64,000 bases of DNA from Planktothricoides raciborskii GIHE-MW2 (GCF_040564635.1 NZ_CP159837.1:6249001-6313000); one strand, 5' to 3'; positions 37,733 through 47,610 are shown, numbered from the stretch's first letter. Numbers and translations: made by a program. The notes: generated by a model not told the origin, from the letters alone.

Positions 37733-39694
37733 TTAAAAAGCAATGCTATAGACTAAACTAGCATTGAATCTCATCCCATCCCCGGCAGATCCGGTCACAT
37801 CAATAAATGACGGAGTAAACACTAAAGGAACTTTTTTGAACGGAACCACCGATAATCCCAAGGTCAAGTCTTGACCAGTCCATTCCACAATGCCATTCAC
37901 ATTTTCTGACAAATTAACTGCCGCGCTGCCAAAGACATTAAACGGAGTGCCACCCCAGTCATCATTAGGGCTAAAATCATCTTCAAAACGGTAAATTCCA
38001 TTCCCCAAACCTAAAGATAAGATCGCTAAACTAAAAGGTTCTTTGAGGTTAGGTTTGAGGGGCAGAAGTTTACTCGCTACTACATAGACACTTTCGCCAT
38101 TATCGCTGGCGCCCGATCGCCAAGTCACAATATTTTGGGCGCCAATGCCAATGCCAAAGTTATTCGGCAGGTTACGGCTGAGTTGCAGACTCAGGGAGCC
38201 GCCCCCAGCATTATCTTGTTCTCCCAGATCGTTACTCCAGCCGGTAATTGCTACTGACGCATCTAAACCCACTGAGGTTTCCGGGTCGCCCAAGCCAATG
38301 CTGGCGGCAAAGGAAGCATCGGCTTTTCGGGTAAAACGAGTGCGGTGAACGAAGACGATCCCCGCTGAACCTGTCCGCCAGTAGCCGCCAAAACCAATCG
38401 GGGTTTGAACGCTCACGGAGGGCGCTATACCTGCTCCGCCAATTTCCCGGGTGATTTTCCGCAACTGTGCTTGAGTAAAAGAATCCAGCAATTGCAGTAA
38501 ACCGAGTACCTGCGGGCCAGTGAGGATCACTTCATTGCGTCCCTGGGCTTGTAACTCTTCGAGAACCGGCAACCATTTGTTAATTTCTGCCAGTTGTGCT
38601 GGGGAAAGTTGTTGATTTTTGGCGGCTTGCAAAAAGGCAATTAGCTCATCAAGTTCTTCGATGGTTAAAATTCGACCTGGAGGCAGGTTAGGCAGGGAAC
38701 CTTCTAACTGAGCAATTTGCTCAGGGGTCAAAGAATTAAGTAAGCTATTGACCCGTTCAACTTGGGATAATGAGAGTTCGATCGCCTCTTGCCCTTGGAG
38801 TGCCTGCAATTCAGTGATTAACTGTTGATTTTGCTGACTTTGATCGGCAGTTAAATCCAGTTTTTCCAATGCTTGGAGAATTGAGATTAAATCAGCCAAC
38901 TCGGCGGCGGTTAACCGATAATCTGATGCCGGTAACTCAACGACCTGATTTAAGCGCTCTTCTTCTTCGGGAGTCAAAGAATTGATAATTGCCTGAATTT
39001 CTCTGGCGCGTTCTCCGGTAATTAACACCTCCGCTTGCTCCGTAGCGGCTAGTTGTTCTAGTTCAGAAATCAGAGATTGAATAAGCTGGCTTTGTTGCGG
39101 TCTGAGTCTGAGTTCTTGTATTCCTTTTAATATTGATAGGGTGCTTTGGAGTTCGGCTTGGGTGAACACCGCAACTTCTACAGACTCCTCTCCCAAGGAG
39201 GCATCGATGCGTTCGATTTCCGCTTCGGTGAGGGATTCGAGTAAGGCTTGCACTTGCTCTAACTGCTGGGAGGACAGTTCAACCTGATCCGCCCCTTGGG
39301 TTTGGAGTTGTTTAAGCTGGCGAATTAGAGTATTAATCTCTGTGGTTTGTTGGGGTCGGAGGCGTAATGCTTGAATTTGTTCTAGCACTGAGAGCAGCAG
39401 TTGGAGTTCTTCTTGGGTGTATAGCTGTCCCTGTCCCCCCTGAGCAAGCGGTTGCAGAGCCATCGGTGAGGGTGATGTTGCTGAATTATTATTTTCCAGA
39501 TTATTTTCCAGATTATTTTCCAGATTATTTTCGATTTCGGAAAAGTCAGCCGACCAAACGGCGGGTTTGACCCCCTCTAATTTGTCCGCATTCGCGAGAC
39601 TTACGTCTGGCCGCAAAGCGATCGCAGCACTCACACAGGTAATAAAACCAAGACGTAAAGCAAACTGATTTAAACTCACGCAAAAAGCTCCCAA
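37733..39694 (-). CDS. Four-repeat helical protein with outer-membrane barrel-like C-terminus
   Basis: The 653-residue product has an N-terminal signal region ending near SLANA. It has an NNLENNLE tandem from a 12-bp repeat. Four units of about 80 residues follow (about 91-425), each of the form TxEELxxLLxxLxxLxxLxLxxxQxxxINxLIxxLxxLQ then VxLxxxQxxxIxxLLxSLTxEEIxxL. The last 220 residues are rich in Gly, Ser and alternating hydrophobics (for example SVGLDASVAITGW, GIGIGAQNIVTWRSG) and end in YSIAF, the C-terminal Phe typical of outer-membrane barrels. I know no family with this architecture. Probably an outer-membrane protein with a helical periplasmic domain. Confidence 0.7.
   Translation of the reverse strand: MGAFCVSLNQFALRLGFITCVSAAIALRPDVSLANADKLEGVKPAVWSADFSEIENNLENNLENNLENNNSATSPSPMALQPLAQGGQGQLYTQEELQLLLSVLEQIQALRLRPQQTTEINTLIRQLKQLQTQGADQVELSSQQLEQVQALLESLTEAEIERIDASLGEESVEVAVFTQAELQSTLSILKGIQELRLRPQQSQLIQSLISELEQLAATEQAEVLITGERAREIQAIINSLTPEEEERLNQVVELPASDYRLTAAELADLISILQALEKLDLTADQSQQNQQLITELQALQGQEAIELSLSQVERVNSLLNSLTPEQIAQLEGSLPNLPPGRILTIEELDELIAFLQAAKNQQLSPAQLAEINKWLPVLEELQAQGRNEVILTGPQVLGLLQLLDSFTQAQLRKITREIGGAGIAPSVSVQTPIGFGGYWRTGSAGIVFVHRTRFTRKADASFAASIGLGDPETSVGLDASVAITGWSNDLGEQDNAGGGSLSLQLSRNLPNNFGIGIGAQNIVTWRSGASDNGESVYVVASKLLPLKPNLKEPFSLAILSLGLGNGIYRFEDDFSPNDDWGGTPFNVFGSAAVNLSENVNGIVEWTGQDLTLGLSVVPFKKVPLVFTPSFIDVTGSAGDGMRFNASLVYSIAF
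39487..39537. repeat. 12-bp in-frame tandem repeat (NNLE)
   Basis: CAGATTATTTTC repeats three to four times head to tail within the gene for the helical-repeat outer-membrane protein. Confidence 0.88.
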
Positions 39695-40572
39695 TGCCTA
39701 GTTGATACAAATATCAATCATATAGCCACCCTGCTTGTTTTCCCACCATAAACTTATGGCTGGAGCAATTTTATTTCTCGCCACATTTCTCGCCACAGTT
39801 ATGGCAGATAATGTTCTGGCGTTGCCAGACGTTTGATGCTTATGCCTTTGTTCCCTGTTGGGAAAAATTTAACTAAAACCGGGCAAATCACTTGGAATCT
39901 CGTCGCCCAGGATACAGAAAATTCCTGGAAGCTCATCAAATTTTATTTTTTTATATATTATATCTTATGTCTGATGTATTATGTATTATGTCTTATGTAT
40001 TATGTCTTATGTCTTATGTCTTATGTTTAATTTCTACATCTGTACAAATCGATCTCTAAGACTCTCTCGGTACTGGCTCCAATCATTCTCCCAATAACTT
40101 CACTTTGAGCCAAAGTGATTTTAAGTTCTAAAAAGTGAAATCTCTGATTGTTTTCTGGCTGACTGAAATCCTGTAACTGAGCCGGTATTGACTCAGTATT
40201 TTTACGAAATCACCTCGATTTAATCTGGGGGGAATCTGGCGATCGCTTGAATGCCATCAAAATTTTCCCGAAGCATCCCATATTTGCCAAAAGACTGGTT
40301 GTTACTCCTTGCTTTCCATCTCTTTCCTGTTGCGGCTATGGCTGCCGTGGGGACTGAAAACTCTTTCTTGCTTTCTGCAATCATTTTGCTTACTGCCCAT
40401 TGTCAGTGCTACTGCTTATGATCTCAATCACTGGCAATAGGGATGTGCATCACTGGAGATTCATTACTTGGATTACAAGATGATGACGGAATAATCACGA
40501 TGGATGAATAGCTGATATCACAGCGTTAATAACTTCCTTTTCAGATAATGGTCAAAACAAATATATTTTCCA
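39695..40572. other. Gap with a TTATGTC/TTATGTA heptamer array
   Basis: No gene is supported. A heptamer STRR array (about 39957-40027) stands near the left side. The rest has no clear structure, apart from a possible promoter for the outer-membrane protein gene at the left edge. Confidence 0.6.
39957..40027. repeat. STRR array, heptamer TTATGTC/TTATGTA
   Basis: About ten heptamers in a row with TTATGTC and TTATGTA alternating. Confidence 0.9.
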
Positions 40573-41125
40573 GTGATTAAAAAAATGCTTAAAATTCAAG
40601 GTGAAATCAATAGCAAAACGGTTTTGAATTATTTACGCAATGGTCATATGATGGCGATCGCCCCTGGATCAAAGGGAGGTTTAATTCTCTGTAAACGGTA
40701 TCATGCGGAGTTAGTCGGACCTGGTGCGGCGGTCGGTGGACTATTAGACATAGACTGTAGTGATTATCATTGGAAATATATCTTTTAATCAGTTATTTTC
40801 TTATCAAGAAAGTCATCAAGCATTAGATACTAGACAACAGTGGATTCACTATCTGCAAGATTTAGTCAAATTTTCCGATCCTTTGATGCGATCGCAAAAA
40901 ATTTTACATCTCTTGGATAATTTTTTTCAGAATGAACCAGGGACTTCTCCCCTCCCCGACGATACCTTAGCCATAGCGGGAGTCTTACCCAAAACTATCA
41001 CCCTGGCTAGAAAATATCACAATGTCATGGATCCCTACGCCGCCGATGGCAAAATCCAAAAAAAAGACTCTTATGAAAATTTTGGTTGTAATTTTCTACA
41101 GTCGCCTAAAACCTCTATTAACTGA
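40573..41125 (+). pseudogene. Hypothetical protein, probably one gene with a frameshift
   Basis: Frame one (40573-40788) gives MLKIQGEINSKTVLNYLRNGHMMAIAPGS and ends soon after GLLDIDCSDYHW; it can start at the second ATG (40585). Frame plus-one from about 40760 continues NISFNQLFSYQESHQALDTRQQWI, then DDTLAIAGVLPKTITLARKYH. The two overlap at the DYHW codons, and both parts look like protein-coding sequence without other features, so a single one-base shift near 40765-40790 probably split one gene of about 175 residues. I do not recognise a family; the second part has a helix-turn-helix-like LAIAGVLPKTITLARKY segment. Confidence 0.5.
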
Positions 41126-41257
41126 TAGTATTTACCCATAAAATTTACTCAAAAATCCATCATCCTAGGGTGAGCAGACAATCTACTCGCCCTAATTATT
41201 TGACCATCGACTATACAGTTCTCAGTGAAGCCATAATTACTGTCTTGGCGTCATGGC

Positions 41258-42145
41258 TTAATAAAGCGGTTCATACTCATATTCTTCTCCGGCAAAGGTG
41301 TAGGAACTGCCAATTGGGGACGGAGTATCTGGCTTTTCGGGTTCCGTCTTAGGAATGTCTTGACCAAAGTCTTCGTATTGCTCAAAAGTCTCTTGAATAA
41401 TTGACGATTCTTCGGAATTCGAGGCAATAATATAATCTTGGAAATTCGCCCCCATTGGGTGCTCATAATCCACAGTAGTAGCAACCAGGGCTTTGTTCGC
41501 TCCAATGCCTCTAGTTTCCGGTTGAATCAATGGGCAGAAAATCCCATGAGCATGAAACAGCGGGCTTTTTTGACCAAAGGGTTGTTGGCGAAATTCTGCA
41601 TAAGCTTTTTCTAATTCCACCGTAAACCCACTGACTGCTTGTCCTCCTTTCACCATGCGGTAGGAGTTGCCAAAACTAGCCCCCGCTGCCCCACTAATAC
41701 TTAAGCGTAAGGGCGATTGGTGCAGGAATTTTTTGTCCCGTCCGACAAAGAAAATGAGATGACGGGTAAAGGTTTTAAATTTGAGGCGATCGGCCATAAA
41801 TTCATCATAATGATCCATGAGTCGGCCAATGGTCGCACCAGTTTCCCTATTTTTAATACAAACGGCACCCCGTCGCACAATCACCAGTCTCGGAGTGGTC
41901 GAGATATATAAATTCTCCACATCTCCAGTGCTAAATTCATGTTCTACTTCCTGCCAATTCTCATCAGGAGTAAAACCAATGGCTTCCGCATTGTCCAGTT
42001 TTATGGCCAAACCATAACTGGTCAGTCCATCAGTCCCGGCACGAGGATTGATCATCTGACACCAGGGGAGTACGTCTGAAGGGGGGGCTTGAAATTTCTC
42101 ATCTTCAAAATCAAAAGTTGCAGATGACTTCATAGGTTTTGGCAT
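41258..42145 (-). CDS. Cyanobacterial hypothetical protein, possibly DUF5895
   Basis: The 295-residue product is soluble, beginning MPKPMKSSATFDFEDEKFQAPPSDVLPWCQMINPRAG and carrying alternating beta and alpha pattern through HLIFFVGRDKKFLHQSPLRLSISGAAG. The last 50 residues are acidic and unstructured. I recall a similar cyanobacterial family, DUF5895, but cannot prove the match. No signal peptide. It is flanked by the hypothetical split gene and the degraded WD40 gene. Confidence 0.65.
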   Translation of the reverse strand: MPKPMKSSATFDFEDEKFQAPPSDVLPWCQMINPRAGTDGLTSYGLAIKLDNAEAIGFTPDENWQEVEHEFSTGDVENLYISTTPRLVIVRRGAVCIKNRETGATIGRLMDHYDEFMADRLKFKTFTRHLIFFVGRDKKFLHQSPLRLSISGAAGASFGNSYRMVKGGQAVSGFTVELEKAYAEFRQQPFGQKSPLFHAHGIFCPLIQPETRGIGANKALVATTVDYEHPMGANFQDYIIASNSEESSIIQETFEQYEDFGQDIPKTEPEKPDTPSPIGSSYTFAGEEYEYEPLY

Positions 42146-42465
42146 AGTTGTTTATTGGTGATTTTACAGAAAACAATAAGTCCTCAAGATTCTACGTTGA
42201 GGTTCCTTGACAGACAAGTATCTTGTGGCGTCAAGAGTGCAAAACGTTGGGAAGATGATTCTATCCCATTTGCACGGGTCGGCGCATTCGGGGATTAGAT
42301 TTGGGGGTTAACAAGAGAAATTATTGCCCGAATGCGTTCATCCCCTACGATGGCAGGGTCAGCCAGTGGAAGAGAAAAGATTTTTTCTATTCTCTTCTAA
42401 ACTCTAAACTCTAGACTCTAAATTCTAAATTTCCCAATCGTAAATTTTAGTGAAGTGATGACAAC

Positions 42466-43440
42466 ATGATTCAAACTTGGCAATCTGTAAATACTTTGAC
42501 GGGTCATTCGGCGCCAGTGCTGGGGTTGGCTTTTAGTGCCGATGGTGAGACGATCGCCAGTAGTAGTATTGATGGCACCATCCAACTCTGGAATGCCAGA
42601 ACTGGGAAAGAGGGTAAAACCCCGATCGGTCACGAGGATTTTGTCAATGGGGTGGCTTTTAGTCCAGATGGTCATATTTTAGCCAGTGGTAGTACCGATA
42701 GTGAAACTTTGGGATCCGAAGACCGGGGAGGAGATCCAAACCCTGATGGGACATTCTAAACCAGTGGAAGCGGTGGCTTTTAGTGCCGATCGCGGCGATC
42801 GCCCAATTTTGGCCAGTGGGTAGGGATTCTTTGGGCTAAAACTATTAAATTATGGAATTGGCAAACCGGAGAGGCGATCGCGAAGCGGCGCGGATGCGCC
42901 ATCGCTACCTTCACAGGTCATACCAAACCGATTTTATCCATTGCCATTAGTCCATATGGAGAAATATTAGCCAGTGGGTAGGGATTCTTTGGGATAAAAC
43001 GATCAAACTTTGGCATATCCAAACTGGTGAATTAATTACAACCATGACCGACCATTCTGCCCCGGTAGAATGTGTCGCTTTTAGTCCGCCCCTTATGTGG
43101 CAAAAGAAATCTGAAAAAAAAATAGCATCAGATTTTATCTTAGCCAGTGGGTAGGGATTATTTTAGATGGTAGAATTAAAGGCAAGGAAAAACTGGGAAA
43201 TTAATCCAAAGTTTTACCGATCATAATGACGGAGTTCGAGGTTTAGCCTTTAGTCCTGATGGGGAAATATTCGCCACTGCCAGTGTGGATAAAGCCGTAA
43301 AATTATGGGATTTAACGGGTAAAAATATTGCGACTATTCCCGACAATAATTATGTTTTTGCCGTGGCATTTAGTCCTGATAGTAAAATATTAGCGAGTGC
43401 CGGTGAGGATAAAACGATTCAAGTATTTCAGTTAGATTAA
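42466..43440 (+). pseudogene. Degraded WD40-repeat gene
   Basis: ATG 42466 opens MIQTWQSVNTLTGHSAPVLGLAFSADG and two good WD40 units, then the frame is lost at about 42700 (STDSETLGSEDRGG, where GSTDxTVKLWDPxTGEE is expected). Further units are recognisable in different frames (VAFSADRG, PILASG, LAFSPDGEIFATASVDKAVKLW) up to AFSPDSKILASAGEDKTIQVFQLD at 43440. Three units are broken at the same point, after CCAGTGG, by GGGTAGGGATTCTTTGGG or a variant. It cannot make a full propeller. Confidence 0.85.
42818..42993. repeat. Repeated GGGTAGGGATTCTTTGGG insert in WD40 sequence
   Basis: Exact copies at 42818-42835 and 42976-42993 and a variant (GGGTAGGGATTATTTTAG) at 43148-43165, each directly after CCAGTGG. 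A further copy at 50206-50222 is after mutS2. Confidence 0.9.
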
Positions 43441-43565
43441 AACCAAGTTTAAGTCAGGGACACGGTGAAAGCATCTGTCCCTCGGTTGCCATGTCTTCTT
43501 CCGCTATAATGACAGCCATAATAGGCATAAAAGTGACATTATCTAAGCCAAAAAAGCAAAAATCT

Positions 43566-43579
43566 GTAGCAAAAAATAC
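43566..43579 (+). promoter_or_regulatory. NtcA-type site 1 upstream of amt
   Basis: GTAGCAAAAAATAC fits the NtcA consensus GTA-N8-TAC exactly. It lies in the first of two direct repeats (AAAAAATACGGAATACCAG) before the ammonium transporter. NtcA activates nitrogen-scavenging genes when 2-oxoglutarate is high. Confidence 0.7.
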
Positions 43580-43654
43580 GGAATACCAGGGATAAAATTA
43601 AAATTGGGGCGACAAAAAATTTAATAATTTTATAAACAAAAAAATAGCAATTCT

Positions 43655-43668
43655 GTATCAAAAAATAC
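43655..43668 (+). promoter_or_regulatory. NtcA-type site 2 upstream of amt
   Basis: GTATCAAAAAATAC again fits GTA-N8-TAC, 89 bp after the first. GATAAAATT follows each site at the same distance as a possible -10; its spacing (about 13 bases) is shorter than the classical 22, so the exact promoter is uncertain. Confidence 0.7.
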
Positions 43669-43740
43669 GGAATACCAGAGATAAAATTGCTGCAATGCAA
43701 AGTCATCTATGGAGAAAATTCTATACAAAAGGGTAAAAAA

Positions 43741-45393
43741 GTGATTAAAAAAGTCCTCATGGTTGGGATGATCGCCCTGTGGGCAATAGTTATCCCCCTG
43801 ATCGGAAATGGCTTGTCCCAAGATGAACCAATGCCGGATTCCGCAATGCCGGAAGTCGTCAGTCCCGCAGAACAACCAACTGATGAGATGCCGGTGGAAC
43901 AGCCAACTGATGAGATGCCGGTGGAACAGCCAGCCGATGAGATGCCGGTGGAACAACCAGCCGATGAGATGCCGGTGGAACAACCAGCAAGTGATGGGAC
44001 TCCAGCACCAACCTCGACCCCCGCACCGGCTCCTATAATGGCACCCCAAGCGGCACCGGCATTAGAAACTAACGTGGACAGCAGTACGACGGCAGCCCCA
44101 GAGCCGGAAATCAACAGCGGTGATACCGCCTGGATGCTGGTTTCTACGGGGTTGGTGCTGCTGATGACACCAGGATTAGCATTTTTTTACGGCGGTTTGG
44201 TGCGATCGCGCAACGTGCTCAACACTATGATGATGAGCATGATCCTGATGGCATTAGTTGGAGTGACTTGGGTTCTCTGGGGCTACAGCCTCGCTTTTGA
44301 TGTGTCGGTGCAAGCACCGGAATTTGGTAAAGGTCTGGAAGCGTTTATTGGTGGGTTGGACTGGATCGGTTTAAACAATGTCACCGCTGCAACGCCCGAT
44401 CCCGTTGGCTACGCCCCCACGGTTCCCCACCAAGTTTTTATGGTTTACCAGATGATGTTTGCCATCATCACCCCGGCTTTGATTTCCGGGGCGATCGTGG
44501 AACGCATGAGTTTTAAAGCCTATTTCTGGTTCATTATTCTCTGGTCTACGTTTATTTACGCTCCCTTGGCCCACTGGGTTTGGGGAAGAGGCTGGCTAGG
44601 TGCGATCGGTGCCCTGGATTTTGCTGGCGGAACAGTGGTTCACATTAGTTCTGGGATTTCCGCCGTAGTCGCCGCTTGGATGATCGGCCCACGCAAAGAC
44701 TTTATGATCAAACCCCACGCCCCCCATAACGTGCCTTATGTTTTATTGGGGATTGGTTTGCTCTGGTTTGGTTGGTTGGGTTTCAATGGCGGCAGCGCTT
44801 TGGCTTCCGGTTCTCTGGCCGCCGTTGCTTGTGTCACCACGATCATTTCCGCCGCCGCTGGGGGTCTGACCTGGGTAATTTTAGAATGGATACTTCGCAA
44901 CAAACCAACCGCTGTGGGGATTGCTAGTGGCTTCCTGGCAGGATTGGTGGGTATTACTCCAGCCGCCGGTTACGTTCATCCCATCGGTGCGCTGCTGATT
45001 GGTTCTATTACTTCGGTTTGCTGTTTCTATGCGGTCAGTTTCCGAGCTAAATTGCAGTTTGATGACTCTTTGGATACCTATCCAGTTCACGGTGTGGGCG
45101 GGACAATCGGAGCAATTTTAACCGGGATTTTTGCCACAAAAAGTGTTAACGAATTTGGCAATAATGGCTTGCTATTTGGCAATCCTAGTTTGTTGTTGAT
45201 TCAAATTTTGGGTGTTGTGGCCACCTATATTTTTGCCGCTGTTGGTACTTTTGTTATTCTCAAAATTCTGAGCATTTTTATGGAATTGCGGGTGAAATCT
45301 GCGATCGAAGACCAAGGGATGGATATCAACGAGCACGGCGAAGAAGGTTATGGTAAGGACTTTGCTTCTGGCTTGAGTGTCGATAAGACCTAG
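43741..45393 (+). CDS. amt: Ammonium transporter with acidic-Pro repeat N-terminal extension
   Basis: I favour the GTG at 43741 (VIKKVLMVGMIALWAIV, about 550 residues), which starts with a signal-like hydrophobic segment; the TTG at 43687 is the alternative. Next come five EQPTDEMPV/EQPADEMPV repeats (43867-43990), a Pro-Ala linker, and then the 11-helix Amt core: AWMLVSTGLVLLMTPGLAFFYGGLVR, DFAGGTVVHISSGISAVVAA and GVGGTIGAILTGIF, which line the ammonium pore. The core is intact. Two NtcA-type sites upstream suggest nitrogen-starvation induction. No glnK gene adjoins it. The extended repeat N-terminus is unusual for Amt. Confidence 0.93.
   Translation: MIKKVLMVGMIALWAIVIPLIGNGLSQDEPMPDSAMPEVVSPAEQPTDEMPVEQPTDEMPVEQPADEMPVEQPADEMPVEQPASDGTPAPTSTPAPAPIMAPQAAPALETNVDSSTTAAPEPEINSGDTAWMLVSTGLVLLMTPGLAFFYGGLVRSRNVLNTMMMSMILMALVGVTWVLWGYSLAFDVSVQAPEFGKGLEAFIGGLDWIGLNNVTAATPDPVGYAPTVPHQVFMVYQMMFAIITPALISGAIVERMSFKAYFWFIILWSTFIYAPLAHWVWGRGWLGAIGALDFAGGTVVHISSGISAVVAAWMIGPRKDFMIKPHAPHNVPYVLLGIGLLWFGWLGFNGGSALASGSLAAVACVTTIISAAAGGLTWVILEWILRNKPTAVGIASGFLAGLVGITPAAGYVHPIGALLIGSITSVCCFYAVSFRAKLQFDDSLDTYPVHGVGGTIGAILTGIFATKSVNEFGNNGLLFGNPSLLLIQILGVVATYIFAAVGTFVILKILSIFMELRVKSAIEDQGMDINEHGEEGYGKDFASGLSVDKT
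43867..43990 (+). repeat. 27-bp in-frame repeat (EQPxDEMPV)
   Basis: Five units like GATGAGATGCCGGTGGAACA lie head to tail in the N-terminal extension of amt. Confidence 0.9.
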
Positions 45394-45467
45394 AGAAATT
45401 CCCAATAATGCTGGCTTCCGGTTGGTCTGCCACCTGACAGATACCTGAGAAACGGTTTTTTTGGTAA

Positions 45468-45549
45468 TAGGACTTACAGATAACCTGTAGCATATATTAG
45501 GGGCAATTAATCAATTGCCCCTACATTTAATGTTGATGTTTAAGTCCTA
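45468..45549. mobile_element. Short MITE with TAGGACTTA ends
   Basis: TAGGACTTA and TAAGTCCTA at the ends enclose the palindrome GGGGCAATTAATCAATTGCC. Related to the element at 35938-36023. Confidence 0.65.
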
Positions 45550-45551
45550 AA

Positions 45552-46577
45552 TTAATATCTAATTCGGGGGTCAATATAGGCATTGATAATATCAATCACG
45601 ATACTGGCGATCGCCACAATTGCGGCAAAAAATACCACAATTCCCTGAACCGTGGGATAATCTCGTAAAGAAATCGCCTCATATAATTTATTCCCCAAAC
45701 CAGGCCAAGAAAAAGTCACCTCAGTTAATAGGGCACCGCCTAATAATGCCGCCAAGGTTAAACCCATCACCGTAATCACGGGAATTAGGGCATTTTTCAA
45801 CGCATGACTGACTAAAATTTTCCTTTCAGGAATGCCTCTGGCGCGGGCTGCTTCCACATAATCCGCTTTTAATGTTTGTTTGAGATTAACTCGGACAATC
45901 CGCTCAAAAATACCACTAATTAAAATACCCAAAGTTAAAGATGGCAAAGCCAGATAATGTAAAGTGGTAAAAAACTGACCTAAATTAAAACTTAATAAAC
46001 TATCAATCGTATAAAGTCCCGTCGGCCCTTGGGGTGGAGTTTGGGCAATGGGAAAGCGAGTCCCCAAAGGAAACCAACGCAATGTCACCCCAAAGATTAA
46101 CTGCATCAGCATTCCCACCCAAAACGCAGGCAAAGAGTATGTGAGAATCCCAAACAACCGTCCCCCAGCATCCCAACCCGTATTGGGACGAGAGGCAGAA
46201 AGCATTCCCACACCAATTCCCACCACCAAGGCAACCACCATGCTAAACACCGCAATTTCTAACGTAGCGGGAAAATATTGCTGAATAATTTGCCAAACGG
46301 ACTGCCCGCGAGTGGTCAGGGAAGTGCCTAGGTCAAATGTCAACAAGTCACCCATATAGTTAAGGTACTGTTGCCAGAGGGGATCTCCGAGTCCCAACTG
46401 TTCTCGCAAGGCATTTTTAACCGCTTCTGGGGCTTTTGGCCCTAAAATAGCATCCACTGGATCGCCGGGAGTGGCACGAAGCAATAAAAACACTAAGGTG
46501 GTAATTGTCCATAACATCAGCGGCGCCAGCATGAGACGGATGATGATATAGGACTGGAGGGCTTTAGATCGAGACAT
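45552..46577 (-). CDS. ABC transporter permease, DppB/OppB type
   Basis: A 341-residue integral-membrane permease with the N-terminal signature of the peptide/nickel class (LLLRATPGDPVDAILGPKAPEAVKNALREQLGLGDPLWQQY) and the EAA loop EAARARGIPERKILVSHALKNALIPVI that docks the ATPase. Six membrane segments. It would work with a second permease (DppC), a binding protein and ATPases that are not in the window, so it is either unlinked or the rest of the set is elsewhere. Substrate uncertain: peptide or nickel-like. Confidence 0.92.
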   Translation of the reverse strand: MSRSKALQSYIIIRLMLAPLMLWTITTLVFLLLRATPGDPVDAILGPKAPEAVKNALREQLGLGDPLWQQYLNYMGDLLTFDLGTSLTTRGQSVWQIIQQYFPATLEIAVFSMVVALVVGIGVGMLSASRPNTGWDAGGRLFGILTYSLPAFWVGMLMQLIFGVTLRWFPLGTRFPIAQTPPQGPTGLYTIDSLLSFNLGQFFTTLHYLALPSLTLGILISGIFERIVRVNLKQTLKADYVEAARARGIPERKILVSHALKNALIPVITVMGLTLAALLGGALLTEVTFSWPGLGNKLYEAISLRDYPTVQGIVVFFAAIVAIASIVIDIINAYIDPRIRY

Positions 46578-46656
46578 GGGTGAGGGTTGAAGATGATTAA
46601 GAGAGTGACAGAAAAATTATAAGATAAAAGATTTTGTTGCTAGAGAGATTTGGGAA

Positions 46657-47502
46657 ATGACAGAAACTATTAAAAATTTAGCCACTGCGAGACTGATTGA
46701 ACTGTTTTCCGCCATTCAGGGAGAAGGGCTGAATGTGGGGACTCGACAGATTTTTATTAGATTTGCGATTTGTGATTTACGGTGCCATTTCTGTGATAGC
46801 GCCCATACTTGGCAGCCTTCGGATACTTGTAGGATTGAACAGACTCCGGGAAAACGAGATTTTGTGACTTATGCTAATCCGGTTACTCAGTCTCAGTTGT
46901 TGGGGTGGGTGGAACAGCAAATGTTGCCACCAGGTTTACATGACAGTATTAGTTTGACCGGCGGCGAACCGTTGTTACACGCGCCGTTTTTACAGGAATT
47001 TTTGCCGGTGGTGAAGGAAAAGACTGGTTTACCGATTTATTTGGAAACTGGGGGGCATCGTCCCCAACAGTTAAGGATGATTTTAAAGGATTTGGATTTG
47101 GTGGGGATGGATGTGAAGTTGCCTAGTGTGAGTGGGGAAAATTGCTGGGCTGCCCATGAGGAGTTTTTGCAAGTTTGTGGGGATGGGGGCGTGGAGGTTT
47201 TTGTGAAAATTATTATTTCTCAAGATACGAATCCCGATGAGTTGATTCAAGCTAGGGATTTGGTGGCGGCGCAAAGTCCAATGATTCCAGTTTTTTTGCA
47301 ACCTGTGACTCCGTTGAAACCTTGGGAGATTTTGCCAGGAAAACAGGGTGAGAATTTAGATAAGTTGCAGAAAGATAAGTTACAGAAACCGATGCTGCCC
47401 CCGACTCCAGAACAGGTGCTTGAGTGGCAAGGGTTGATGAAACGCGAGTTGAAGCAGGTGCGGGTGGTGGCGCAAACTCATAAGATGATGAATCAGTTAT
47501 AG
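46657..47502 (+). CDS. queE: 7-carboxy-7-deazaguanine synthase (radical SAM)
   Basis: The 281-residue radical SAM enzyme makes the 7-deazaguanine ring from carboxy-tetrahydropterin, the second step to preQ0 and queuosine. The CX3CX2C cluster-binding motif is Cys39, Cys43, Cys46 in ICDLRCHFC. The family's start LIELFSAIQGEG and the SAM-binding GGEPLLHAPF are present. A Lys/Gln-rich insert (DKLQKDKLQK) is near residue 240. It stands alone, divergent from the ABC permease gene, with a heptamer array after its stop. Confidence 0.94.
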   Translation: MTETIKNLATARLIELFSAIQGEGLNVGTRQIFIRFAICDLRCHFCDSAHTWQPSDTCRIEQTPGKRDFVTYANPVTQSQLLGWVEQQMLPPGLHDSISLTGGEPLLHAPFLQEFLPVVKEKTGLPIYLETGGHRPQQLRMILKDLDLVGMDVKLPSVSGENCWAAHEEFLQVCGDGGVEVFVKIIISQDTNPDELIQARDLVAAQSPMIPVFLQPVTPLKPWEILPGKQGENLDKLQKDKLQKPMLPPTPEQVLEWQGLMKRELKQVRVVAQTHKMMNQL

Positions 47503-47506
47503 ATTT

Positions 47507-47610
47507 GTTGTTTGTTGGTTGTTGGTTGTTGGTTGTTGGTTGTTTGTTGGTGGGTCTGAATAACGAATAACGAACAACGAATAACCAACAACCAACAACA
47601 AATCACTAAT
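47507..47610. repeat. STRR array TTGTTGG/TTGGTTG and facing copies
   Basis: TTGTTGGTTGTTGG heptamers (47507-47550) followed by AACAACCAACAACCAACAAC in opposite sense (47560-47600), so the RNA could fold into a long hairpin after queE. Confidence 0.85.
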
